The position numbers were made by a program, and so were the translations under genes. Positions 11,215 through 22,729 of a DNA stretch of 64,000 nucleotides are shown piece by piece. Source of the stretch: Ulota crispa (Eukaryota; Streptophyta; Bryopsida; Orthotrichales; Orthotrichaceae); the NCBI GenBank assembly GCA_963920765.1, contig OY987247.1, positions 22,602,471 through 22,666,470 of the forward strand. Direction: 5' to 3'. The number at the start of each line of letters is the position of its first letter. Within the stretch, counting starts at the first letter, position 1. The notes beneath the pieces are model-generated. The model saw only the letters and a program-made list of their open reading frames with translations. It searched no databases and was not told the origin of the DNA.

Positions 11215-14200
11215 TTCAAATTTTTTTGAATTAATAATTTAAATTAACACCTGTGCACAGATTGTGGAGAGTTAATATGTTAGTCAAAACTCAAGCATTG
11301 TAGGCTCTACAGTTCAGCGCTAATCACATTGCAAACTAAAGTGATCAGTTGTCATTACAACCAAATGTGGATTGCTGTGTGTAACGGACCTAGTCATGTT
11401 CATAATATGTGACTGCCTTGAGTCATATAACCAGAGGCAATCACTTTTGTAAAAATAAGGTTCTGGAACAATTTTTGAGGTTAGATAATTCAATAAGGCT
11501 TTCCTAAAGAGGTACTTCAACTACACAATTAGGGTTTGGGGTCCCATATACGTAGACCTACTAGCACATAATGATAAGATACACATAGCAATGAAGTTGG
11601 ACTTAGGGGGAGAAAATTGAGATGACAAAATAGCAGTTGGAAGTAACGGCAATATAATGCTCTTGTTTGGATGCATTAGAATCCTAGACTATTGCATTTG
11701 TGAATGGCGAACATGCTTCACATACACATGTCTTCGGGGTACCACAAAAGGGGTGAGGTTGTGGAGGCGGGGGCGAGGAAGTGGTTCCGTGTTCTAGAAC
11801 CCAAAGCTCCGTCTGTATATGCAACCACACTCTTCCAAAACTTCTAAGTTCTAATGTGTAGGTGGGACTCTCAAAAGAGGTTTACTCCTGAAGACCTTTT
11901 CCAAGCTATTTTTCTCATTGTAGTTGCAAATGCCCTTCACCAATGTTAATCCCTTAGCGTGAGCTTTAGTCTACCGTTCTCTTGTCAACATGGTTCTTCT
12001 AATTTAGCATTTCCGCCTTAGGTAAATCATAGGAGACGCCTTGAAAACCTCTTCGACCACTAGACCATACTCCCTAGAGTTGGAGCTTGCTGTCCAGTAG
12101 TTATGTTGTGTACCAAACTCTATACCTCTTACAAACATGTACAAAACTCAATACCAGTTTCGAGCAAACCTATAGCGCCTTGAACTTCCTCCACAAAGGG
12201 TACGCGCAAATCATACATACAACAAAAGGTGGCAATGTGTAGGAGAAGTTCACGTAAATTACGTACCTCCTATGCTACAGCTATATTCCACTTGTACATG
12301 GCAGCAATCCCACATGCTTCTGCTGTGTATTGCGGTCCTCCATTTTTTATTCTCTCACACGTTCAAGCTTTATTGTAGTAAGTTTGTCTTATTCCTTGCA
12401 AATCTTGTGCGTGCAGTCACTAGACACGTGAGAGTGAGAAATGAGAAAGGTGCTGCAAATCTGCAAATGAAGAAGAAGGGTGGCTGGTATTTCAGGGCAG
12501 TTTGCTGACGTGGCAACATCACCGACTTTGTTACACCGACTCAGACATTCAACTTTGTGGCGCCATAAATGCAAGGCGGCGGTGACAAGGTATAGTCATC
12601 TCCATGTCACTAAGAAGAGTATGAACAAATTCAAAATTATATGACTATAGAGAGTAATATGACTAGGTTCAATTTTGTTTGTAAGTGGTTTAGTTTCACA
12701 AGGATTTTAGGATCACAAATTTAGGGTTACAATTTCTTCCTAGTATCAGTGCTTCATGCATGGGCAAGGAGCTTAGTGCTGCCATATTCATGTGCATTCA
12801 AAATACAAAACACTACTAGATAAACCACTACTTTTGTGGACTAACTTGTTTCTAAATACGCACCAACCAAACTAGGGAGACCTAGTGGCAACAATTTTCA
12901 GTTCATTTGGAAATGGACTCTAACATAATTTAAATGCATACACCCCATATGTAAGGTGCTCTTCTAAAATTTAATAGAAAAGCATTATTGCTGATAATGT
13001 CCATGTTCAATATTGCCCTATTTATTTGGGGTATCTAATACTTTTAGTTTTGTGTGTTCAGCGAGTTCTGCTATTCCTTTACAAGGAATAAGAAATATGC
13101 CTTTGCAATCTTGGTGTAAGTCTTTGTCAGTATAATGTCATCTCTATGTTTGAATCTTTCATTTCAAAATTGAATATCCATGTCATCCCCTTTTTAGTTG
13201 TTCTTGTTAGATGGTTTTTGGTGTTCTTGAAAACTATAATTTGTTGTCAAGAATCTGAATTCCATGCCATGCCATCTTCTATGTTGAAGCTTCTTGGTTT
13301 TGAGTCATGCTTATGTAATAATTCAAATGTGCAAAATGAATAAAGACGCTTTGTCTTCCCTTTTGTTGGGGTTCCTTGATTTCTTGCCCTCTTAGTTTGG
13401 GTTTTACATCTTGGAAATTTAAATGGAGGCCTTATGTTTCTATGTATTCATGTAGTTCATGTATGTGCAATGTGTAGGTTCTAGTATTTTATTTCATAGG
13501 TTAATCCCAATACCTTCATATTTTCCCAATTATTTGTTATTTATCCTCTGAAGTGGCTAGATTTGGATTTGTCAATTGAGCAAATGAAATATCTGTGCCT
13601 TTTCGTTTTGTATATTATTGCCTTTGAGTTTCAAAACTGATGGAGCAGTAGTTATATGACTCGTAGATATGACTGCGGTGAGTCATTCTCACCTATATAT
13701 GATTGAGGACTGGAAAAAATGACAGCCATAAAATGCTTAATTTAGGGCACAATCTATGCCTTTTGGCATTCTACATTTTTTCAATAGATACATTTTAACA
13801 GTATACCTTCTCCACAGTAGTTTTAAAAAAGGTTTTGGAGGTGTCACAATGCACTACTATAACCAAGGAATAGGCATCCTGCATTATGTAGAGAGAATGA
13901 AAGTGCAAGACACATTTAGGAACTCTAAATATTCTTTGTGGTTGAGGCTAGACGCATGACTGTACTAGTTGACTCCAACACTGGAATTTTGCAAATGGCA
14001 TGCTTTAAGAGCTATAACTATGACAAAAGCCCTCTTTAGAATGCATTGCCTGTTGTCTATATGCAACGCCCCGAAACATTGGTAATGGATATTACACATG
14101 GTAAACATTTGATTCAATAATAAGATTCCAACACTAACAGATGTCTTCATCTGCATCTCTTGAAAGCTGTATTATTTAGATTGTACTTGGTACATGTACT

Positions 14201-14403
14201 TATCCAACGTTGAATGCTACGTGCTTGTCATAGCAGCTCCACTGGTTTGGGTATTCCATGTTTTTTTTTAGATACAGCATTTGCTAACTTAAAGGAACTA
14301 TTCACCTGCATACTAGTCTTTGGTGGACTCTATAAATCCTCAAATGTTTCATTCATGCTAATGTAATTTAGAAAACATTTTTCTTTATTGTTAACAAGTA
14401 ACG
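11215..14403. other. Central region between the divergent CACTA genes
   Basis: About 3.2 kb separate the first ORF1 piece (minus) and the first tnp2 exon (plus). No coding domain was recognised. It should hold the promoters of both genes, possibly with untranslated exons. Motifs of the TAGTCA/TGACTA family occur near 11,406, 12,590-12,665 and 13,650. The string CACTACTAGATAAACC near 12,807 resembles a CACTA end but has no partner. Confidence 0.4.
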
Positions 14404-14598
14404 GAATTAAAAGAGCTTCAAAGGCTGAAGCACGTGCAGTTATGGCAAGGAGAAGAGAGCCAAGCAAATGCATTAGGCCTAACAAAATATCCTTGTCCGT
14501 GTATGGAGTGCGCTAGAGGGAAGGTCCTCCACCGTTTGACCATTAGAAAGCATCTTTGAAGCAGAAAACTTGACCTAGCTTTTGCGTCTTCTGTTTTG
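14404..14598 (+). pseudogene. tnp2 copy 1 exon: Transposase-associated zinc-finger domain
   Basis: The frame reads ELKELQRLKH, then YPCPCMECARGK and LTIRKHL, the Cys-x-Cys-x2-Cys plus His pattern of the Transpos_assoc domain that starts plant tnp2 proteins. One TGA interrupts it right after IRKHL. The frame runs into GTGAGG at 14,599, a good splice donor. The equivalent exon of tnp2 copy 2 (60,713-about 60,490, minus) ends at GTGAGT at the same place in the protein, which supports the boundary. Confidence 0.7.
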
Positions 14599-14906
14599 GT
14601 GAGGACTTTTGCAATACAATTTCTAATGCACAATGACCATACTTGAGATTTTGCAATTAAATATTCATATACACGTATTTGTTATAGGCTTCTTGTCCGC
14701 AATCTGTCTCGAAAGCATGTATAAGGTCCCTTAAATCATTCCTAAGCACTAAACATACATTGGTGGAAGCCAATTCAAGCCCAATTTTAGCAAGAGCACT
14801 TGCAATTCAAAATTGTAGGTCCACTATTTTCAATGGCCAGTGGTGCAATGGGCACATCTCCAAGCTCACTAAGTTTTCCTATTTCAATAGAATATGGAAA
14901 GTGTAA

Positions 14907-15281
14907 GTGTCAAAGTACCCATTCATGAAGTGGGGGCTCTTTGCATTGCAATCGGCTAGAAAGGAGGAAGACTTGCTTCCATTTGTTGGACCTAAATATA
15001 AAAGCCATGAGTACAAGTTGTTGAACCAAGAAAATCCTTGGGTGAAATTGTACGCAATGGAAGTCGATAAAAACTTCTACATAGATGGCAACGTCACAAG
15101 CAAAAATGTTGTTGGCTTTATTAATAGTTCCATTGGCCAAGAGGGCATTGGAAATGTCATCTGGGAGTTTAGAATGCTCCCTAGACCGTAGAACTCATTG
15201 GAATGGGGGTATGTTATGACATTAGCGTATAGAAACATTCTATCCGGAGAGGAACTCTACGCACTTTATTTGTTAAGTTGA
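14907..15281 (+). pseudogene. SET-domain (histone-lysine methyltransferase-like) fragment inside the CACTA element
   Basis: One reading frame of about 124 codons with a single internal TAG (15,189) covers most of a SET domain. The start, GLFALQSARKEEDLLPFVG, resembles the GLFA...I.kGE entry of the fold. VVGFINSSIGQEGIGNVIWE corresponds to the NxxxFINHSC region. RNILSGEELYALY matches the C-terminal GEEL.xxY motif. The His/Cys of FINHSC are replaced by Ser/Ile, so catalysis is doubtful even before decay. There is no ATG; TAA directly precedes the frame. It lies in sense orientation between the Transpos_assoc exon and the tnp2 core, in what the second tnp2 copy shows to be an intron. Capture of a host gene piece is the simplest reading. 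Confidence 0.75.
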
Positions 15282-16342
15282 TTTTGACTATATACAATAA
15301 CTACCTTGGATGTAATACTTTTGTATGCATTTGGTCCATCCTATACTGCAGGTACTATTTTGGAAGGACCTTCTCTGTCATGAACAACGTGACAAACTGT
15401 AGTTACATTTGCAATTTCATGGTAATAAGAATGTGACTCCCTCATTCAGGAGTCCAAGAGGGTGCATGTTTTTGTTGAGGGCCAAGCATAACAACATATG
15501 TTTAGGGAGATGTTTGTGGTATAGTCACATATGCTCAAAATTCATACGTCAGAACAAAATATATACTGAAATTCCAAAAAAATTATCACTCCAGATAATT
15601 TGAAGTCAGCTTTGGTCACATCTCTAGAGTCACGGAGTGGCTTTTTTGTTAGTGAGTAGCTGCGTAAAGGCGCTATCTTAGGTCAGCAAAGTAGATCACA
15701 AACATAAATAATTAATTTCAGCCCTTCCTTGTCAGGTGTTGGTACCCCTCATAGTACTTTCTTGATGATGCTTGGTAGTTGCGCGTCTACATGGAGATTG
15801 GAATTGCACGAGTCCGACGTGAAAATGTGCAGTTCACTTTGTACTTTAAAATAAATTGTAATTGAAATTCTAAATATTTAATGACACGCGTTAGTTAGAG
15901 TACTAATCACTCTAGTCCTTTGCAGTAGGTTAGAGGACGCACACTAGATTTGATCTTTAAAAAATTCAGCCATACCTACACTTTACTGCAACTTTGACCA
16001 TAACTGTGCCAAGACAAATGCAGTCGCTATTAGGGATGGTGAAGAAGCAATATGAAGTTATGTGCATCATATTGTTGCTTGAATTGAAGCATTCTAGATT
16101 GATCAATGTACACATCTGAAGTAGTCTTGACTGATCATGTGCCATGAACTCTATAGTTGGTGGAGTCTAAATTATGTGAATGTAGTCATTAAGTATAACT
16201 TCAAATGACCGTGACTATCTCCTAGAATTCTAGCAAATTCCTAGTCATATTACTTATTCAACTTACCAATATTGAGTGATATGACCAAATGTAGTTACTT
16301 ACCGCACATTGACTTTGTGCACTTTTGGTATTGAACTTCTAG
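15282..16342 (+). other. Rest of the tnp2 copy 1 intron
   Basis: No domain was recognised. Several short open frames occur. TAGTCA-type motifs occur near 15,522 and 16,140-16,300. The likely 3' splice site is TTGAACTTCTAG ending near 16,342, after which an open frame continues into the tnp2 core with one TGA before MMTECF. Confidence 0.4.
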
Positions 16343-17907
16343 AAGCGCAGGATGTGCATTCCAAATTGGATCTTGAAACTCCTGCACAGAGAAGGCAACG
16401 GCTTCAGTCTGCTGAAACTAAATTAGTCAAGAAGCGCAAAACAGAGACTACTAGGACCGAAACCAGTGGTGAAGTGGACGTACTTTGAATGATGACAGAG
16501 TGTTTCAACCAATACAATAATGTAAACATAGACAATGCAAAGGATAACGTCAACATCCTAGAGGCGTGCTTTAGAGCGGTTTTTGAAGTTGAAGATGTGG
16601 AGGAATGTAATGCAATTCCAGAACCAAGGGAGGTGGAGGACAAGAGAAGAGCATGTACAACCATGAGTAGAGAAGACCCCACAGGAGTGGACATGGAGAA
16701 TTTGCTGCAGGAAGCTAATACGCCCCTATTCCGTGGGAGCGGATCAAATTGCCTCACATCTACGTTAATATTCCTAGTGTGTTGTACTACATTTGGAGTA
16801 CCAAATAGTTTTGTGGAGGAGTTGTTGAAGCTACTACCAGGAAACCTACTGCCAAAGGACAATATTTTGCCGAAGTCTTTCTACAAAGTGAAGATTTTAT
16901 TGGTGCAATTGGGATTATCGTATGATTTCATTCACGCTTGGAGGAACAGATGTTGCTTGTTCAAGAAGGAGTTGCAAAGTGCCATAGAGTGCCTGACATG
17001 CCGAAAATCTTGATATGTTCCCAACTCCAGCACGGTACCTGTGAAAGTGTTGAGACACTTTCCAATGATTCCCAGGTTGTGTAGGATGTACAACTGTACA
17101 TGATTGGCAGAACTCTTATAGTGGCACATATAGGGAGGAAGCAAAGACAAGGTAATGCGCTCCGTGGTGGATTCAAGGGCTTGGAAGCATATCAACAACA
17201 AGTGGCCAAACTTTGCACAAGATAGCCAGATCATTAGGCTTGGCATTGCCCTTGATAGTGTGAATCCATTTAGGAACTAGAGCCTTAGCCACTCCACGTG
17301 GCTTGTGGTGTTGCTCAATTACAACCTCTCCCCTTGGTTAGTGACAAAGAATTTCATCTTGATGCTCACCCTCATCATATCTGGCAAAGAAAGTGTCACC
17401 GACATGAACTTTGACATTTACATGGCTCCATTGATTGAGGAACTTCAAATGCTACGGGAGGGCGTTGAGTATTTAGATGGATCATGTAAGGGAAGTGTGG
17501 ACAAAGCCTTCACACTTTGCGGCATTGTTCTATGAACAATCAATGATTTCCCTCCTTATGGGTTAGTCTTTGGCCAAGTGACAAAGGGTCACAAGGTATG
17601 TCCAGTGTGTAGACCAAATGTTGTTACTTAGCAATCTAAGGCTCTAAAGAAGAATGCGTATTTGGGACACAAGCGGCACCTCCCAATGGAGCATCAGTGG
17701 AGGAGATAAAAAGGTAACTTTGATGGAGGCGTTGATATGAGACCACCACTGAGGAGGATGACTAGACGTGAGCACCTCAGTTATGCAGTTGATTGTGAGG
17801 ACTAGAATAGCAGCCTTGGTGAGAACAACGGCGGATGAACTATTGATCCCGTTCACGCACATGGAGTGAAGCGCAAGACATGTTTGTATAGATTGTTGTA
17901 TTGAAAG

Positions 17908-18567
17908 GTACAGGACAACCATGCATTGTGGAATTTGTAAATCATCTAGAGTTGCGTTGAAAGCAGAAAATCACGTGAGCACCATTGATCAGCTATAGCT
18001 TGTAGCATGGCTATAGTGAATACATTATTGTGTTGGTTTTTGCAATAGTGAACATAAAAGGTGGAGAAAATACATAAGTACTGGCATACGGTCATCATAT
18101 GACTCTTGCTTATGACTACATGGAGTTTTATCTTTAGTAATGTCACTGAGAATGTGACTAGGCGGCTCCACACTCATGTTGGGTGCGTACAAGTTTAGAC
18201 ATTCTTTTAAAGTATGTATTGTATTTGGAGAGGTACACGGTCAAATAAAATACAATGTGAGCTCAATCATATGTACCGGAGTTTGTGCCATAGGTTGAAA
18301 ATAACAGTCTGAGGTGTCACTACCTACCTCATATCACATTTTTAAAGTCATGACATGTATCCTTTGTAGTAGTAATATGATAGGTTTTAGCAATGTTTTT
18401 TTAAAAACATGACATTGCTCTAAGACATCTAAATGGGAACATGGGTGTCACAGGTTTACAAACCCTCAACGTGATGGCACAAAACCTTGTAGTGATCCAC
18501 AACAAGTATAATCATTAATTTGTTGCAAATGTATTTCTAAGAAGTAATATCTCCTTATTTTTTGCAG
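17908..18567 (+). other. Probable intron of tnp2 copy 1
   Basis: The coding match breaks after LYRLLY(stop)K at GTACAG (17,908) and resumes after the polypyrimidine tract and TTTTTTGCAG ending at 18,567. tnp2 copy 2 is interrupted at the same protein position (LPYW in front of HTLDMMH). No other gene was seen inside it. Confidence 0.65.
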
Positions 18568-20658
18568 GATCTCTTAATCCGGCACACTTTGGATGTGATG
18601 CATTGCAAAAAGAACATCTTAGAGAATATAATGAAAACAATATTTGGGGAGAAGGACACCATGGGAGCTCGCTTGGACCTGAAGGAGGCTGGTGTGAAGA
18701 GACATTTGTGGCCAATGGCTGGGCAAAAGGCTAGAACTGCCGTACTCGCAAGAGCGCCTTATGTGTTATCCAAGCAAGAGAGGCACATCTTTGTGGAGCA
18801 AATACAATCATTGAGGACCCCTACACAATATGCTAGTCAGTTGAAGAAGCCCGTGCATGTAGATGGATCTATGAAGGGCCTGAAGTCCCACAACTACCAT
18901 GTCCTGATGCAGCAGGTGTTGCCCTTGTGTATCCGCACCATGATGGAGAAGGAGGTCCGCAGTGCAATCATTATGTTGTTGCATGTGTTTTTGGAAGGTC
19001 TGTGCTAAGAGCATAGCTACAAATGACATGGAGGATCTGAAGTTAGATGTAGTCACTACCCTATGCATGCTTGAGAGAACATTCTTACCCTCATTTTTTG
19101 ATATCATGAGCCACCTGGTTCTCCACATCGTTGAAGAGGTTGAACTTTGTGGAAATGTGCATTCACGGTGGATGTATCCAATTGAGAGGTACCTCAAGAC
19201 ATTGAAAGGGTATGTTCCTAACCAAGCCCAATTGGAGGAGAGCATGGCTGAAGGTTACGCGGTTGTCAAAGCATTAGGATTCTGCACCAAATACATGCAG
19301 GACTACAAGGTGACAACCTGAAAAATATGGGATGAGAAAGAGGATCCATCCATGAATGACAAAATCTTGGAAGGCAATAGTGAACCACGTCAAATGCCAC
19401 AAGAATTCTGAGAATGGATATATGAGTTTGTTCTTAACAATGTAGCACCGCTAGAGAAGTGGAGGAGGTACGGACTAGAACTAAAATCATTGCTGGTCTT
19501 TCACATCTGAACTACAATGTTGATCTTGCAGTACAACATGTGTCCAAGTGAATAATCTTTGTGGTCATGTGGCCATGTCGTTGTGCGGTCATGTTATTGT
19601 GCATGTGTGACTAGTATTAGTCATGTCTGGCTACTTCCGTGACTAAAGTTGGTCATATATAGTCGTAGCACTTACTCCCCAGAAGAGTACAAACCTGCTT
19701 CCTAAAGCAGGCTAGAAAGAAATGGTAGAGGTACAAGGAATCTAGTCTTAGCATGTATGGGTGACATTTGATATTGTGCAAGAAATATGAGGATGACATG
19801 GCAGCTTGTGCTCATAAGCGTTTGGAGTACAAGCGGTGGAAGCAAAAGAGCAAAGTGGTGTATCCAACGGAGTTGCAAGAGGAAGGTTTCCACCTTTGGT
19901 TTTCCAAAACAATGATGACTACCATGGAAACATGGGAAAAGATTGTTGAGGAGGATGTATAGACTCTGATAATGCCACCATCCAATCAAGCAAAGTCCTA
20001 TAGAGCAATGTTCGCATTTGGAAACCACATCAAAGTCCAGAGAGAGGAGGAACACCTGACAACAATGGACTCTAGAGTGGCCACAACGTTTTGTCAGTTA
20101 TATTGATCAAGAGTGAAAGATACCAATCCTAAGACAGTGGACCTAGAGTATGTGGGATGGGTGTAGGATATCTTATTGATAGACTATGGACACTTCCAAG
20201 TAGTTGTCCTACACTACAATTGGGTGGTTGCCAACATAAGAGGCGACAATGCTACTATGACACGCAGTGCATATGGTTTCACAAGTGTCAACCTAGCCAG
20301 GTTGATCCCTCAATCGGCACAATCATTTGCCTTCCCCCTTCACGTGGAGCAAGTTCTCGTCTTGGCAAACATTGCCAAGCCGAGATGGAAAGTTGTGCTT
20401 CAAAAAGAACCTAGGGGCATGAGGATATTTTCAAAGCAACAGGAGACACCAAATGTGGAGTGTATCTTTTTAGGTAAGACAATTGATTTCCACGGCATAG
20501 AAGTTGGTGGCTTTTACAAAGACCCCCCACCAGAGCCAAGCAATTTATGCAACGCAGTGGAAGTGGGGGCAAATGCTATTGCCGAAGCATTCTATTGTTT
20601 GAATGCAGATGAAACTAATGAGAATGATCTGGACTATAGCAATTCAGGTGAAGATTGA

Positions 20659-22703
20659 TCTTTAGCCACGGTATTCAATTTGATACAAAAACCTTCATTA
20701 GACATATGAAACCAGCTTCTATGTGTGTGTGTGCCAAGTGCATAATTGTGAAAGGTTTCCAATATTAAAGAATAAACCTTGCACGGTGTAAAGTGTGAAG
20801 TGTGTGCAGCCCTAGACCTCTAGTCCGCAGTAGTATAAGATGTTGAAGTGGTACGTGCTCATACTAAGTGGCGCATGGCGAGTCATGTGACAATCAACTC
20901 CGAACTAAATTATGAATATATCATACAATTAATCAATTGGAATTGTAGAATGTATCATAACACGATGATAGATTACGGAATTAGTAACAGTGAACACCAA
21001 TACTATAGGCAACAAGCAGAATGTCACAGTACATGCAGGGCAAAGTATGGAAGGGACTATAGACTAATTATGGTAGAATGGGCAATTGATGACTTTGAGT
21101 CATGATTGTCATTAGTCATATTTGCTTGTAGATGACTCACATCTGCTCTAACTAGTAGTCATGATATACCAATTTTGTAGGGTAATGAGAAAGCAATGAT
21201 GCTGAATTGGAATGGTCTGCTGTATACATGCACAATCTAAGAGCGTGACATTGAATGCCTAAATCCAAGTTTTACCACCCTTGGTGTAGCCGAGAAGAAC
21301 AATAGCAAAGTACTTGTGCTAGTAAGGCTTTACTTATTACTAAACAGCAGAAATCCTAAATGTTTACGATGAATTCAGTGGGTTCACATTTCATAACATC
21401 AAAGCACCATGCGTATTAAACAGTTGTGTAGGTGACTATGGAAAACCACGGATTGGACATTTTGTCTTCCATACACCAAAAGTGAATTACATTAGCGTAC
21501 TATGCTGTCAACATCTACAAGTGTTCATTCTTAGAGCACTTGCCTGCTTTCTTGAAAATACTAAGCAGACAATTTATGATTGAATTATCAAGTAATGCCA
21601 AAATGTAGAAAGTTTGATGAAATGGTGGCAAAAAGAATTTGTTTAAACCCTACAGTAATTTGGGTGATTTTCCTAATTTAAACTTACATAAGAGTACCAA
21701 ATCTTAGTTAAGAATTACAAATCTAAGTAATGCACATGCTTGAAACTAATTATGGTCACCCTATGTATATAGCAAATGAAGAATATTTTGTATCATGATC
21801 CTCGTTTCATGGACAGGTGTCCTAGCATGAGAAAATGAAATGTCAAAGAAGAAAACAAGCAATGACTTTGTTCACAAATCCAAGAGGCAGGAAGTGAACA
21901 TGAAGAATTAAAGAATTACCATTGTTGTGACGGTTGTCATAATATTAGCAAACCACTGGATGAATGTAAGCTAAAGCTGATTATCATATTTTGGATGCAA
22001 TGGGGGAGTGCAGTACATCCAATTTGCATTGATTGCCCACCCCTTCCCCTTGCACCATCTAAACCCTTACTCCCCTCGACCAACCCCCTTAGAAGCACAA
22101 TTTTTTGGAAATACCTAATGTATTTAGAATACTTTGAAATTACCCTGAAAGTGATTTTATAATTTTTAGTAGTTATTACAAAATTGAACCTTGAATCCAT
22201 TCAGTAGCTACATGAAACTGGAATCCTAAACCACCCCCCTAAACCAACAACCCCTCTAATCCCTACACCTTGAACCCCACCCTTTGAATCATAATCCCTC
22301 ATTGTATGTCCCCTAAAGCAATTAAACCCATCTAGAAGTGGCAACAAATTAAAATTGCACCCCATAAATGCACTTGCCAAAATATTTGCAAAGTTGACCA
22401 CTTTGCAATAGTCCATAGCTTTTTAGACTGATTGTGAAAAAAAAACTCCAACAACAAATGTACAACTAGCAAAAGTGACTGAAAGGATTTGTTCTACTAT
22501 AGCTGTGACTACACGTTCCACAAGTTTGTTCCCAAATCAAAACCAGCCAAAAAACCACGTTCCCAACAAATTGTCCCATGTACGGATGGAAATTACATTA
22601 GTACTTGTGACTAGCAGTTGTGTTTCCATGACTGAGGGTTTTAGTCCGCAAAAATGAGACTCTGCAAGACACAAATCACTTGTAGTCACTTTTGCAAAGT
22701 TAG
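20659..22703. other. 3' part of the CACTA element after tnp2
   Basis: No coding domain was recognised. It includes a short TG repeat near 20,720 and clusters of TAGTCA/TGACTA motifs at 21,100-21,165 and in the last 260 bp, where a subterminal binding region is expected. Confidence 0.45.
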
Positions 22704-22726
22704 AAAATGCAGGATTTCTAGTAGTG
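22704..22726 (-). repeat. Right terminal inverted repeat of the 18.1-kb CACTA element
   Basis: This is the reverse complement of 4591-4613, ending ...CTAGTAGTG, followed by ATT at 22727-22729. Confidence 0.93.
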
Positions 22727-22729
22727 ATT

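Larger units (their letters stand above)
14404..20658 (+). pseudogene. tnp2-like: CACTA tnp2 transposase gene, copy 1, broken
   Basis: Domain order matches plant CACTA transposases. The Transpos_assoc finger is at 14,404-14,598 (YPCPCMEC...IRKHL). The tnp2 core (Transposase_21) is at about 16,343-17,907, with NTPLFRGS, the signature LDSVNPF, SHSTW, the ISGKESVTD stretch and KGHKVCPVC. DUF4218 is at 18,568-19,321 (HTLDVMHCKKN, GLKSHNYHVL, SRWMYPIERYLK). DUF4216 is at about 20,110-20,480 (DYGHFQVVVLHYNW, SAYGFTSVNLARL). A probable intron runs from a GTACAG donor at 17,908 to TTTTTTGCAG ending at 18,567. The core start is preceded by a basic stretch with KKRK, a likely nuclear signal. There are many lesions: stops at 17,119, 17,533 and 17,902 among others, and a frameshift near 19,000. 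The enzyme class cuts and pastes the element by binding its ends; this copy cannot make a full protein. Confidence 0.9.
4591..22726 (+). mobile_element. Complete-boundary CACTA (En/Spm) transposon, 18.1 kb
   Basis: The element begins CACTACTAGAAATCCT and ends with the exact reverse complement; the two ends match over 23 bp. It is flanked by ATT at 4588-4590 and again at 22727-22729, the 3-bp target duplication expected of CACTA elements. Inside are a tnp2 transposase pseudogene on the plus strand and a Ptta/En-Spm-like ORF1 on the minus strand, transcribed away from each other. Copies of a TAGTCA/TGACTA motif are scattered along the element, as in the subterminal transposase-binding repeats of this class. 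Both genes carry stops and frameshifts, so it is non-autonomous now. The perfect ends and target duplication mean it has not been truncated since insertion. Confidence 0.93.

Noticed and set aside
12807-12825. CACTACTAGATAAACC as the end of another nested CACTA element
   Set aside because: No inverted partner and no target duplication were seen.
16404-16862. 152-codon minus-strand frame
   Set aside because: It is antisense to the N-terminal part of the tnp2 core, which has the convincing domain match.
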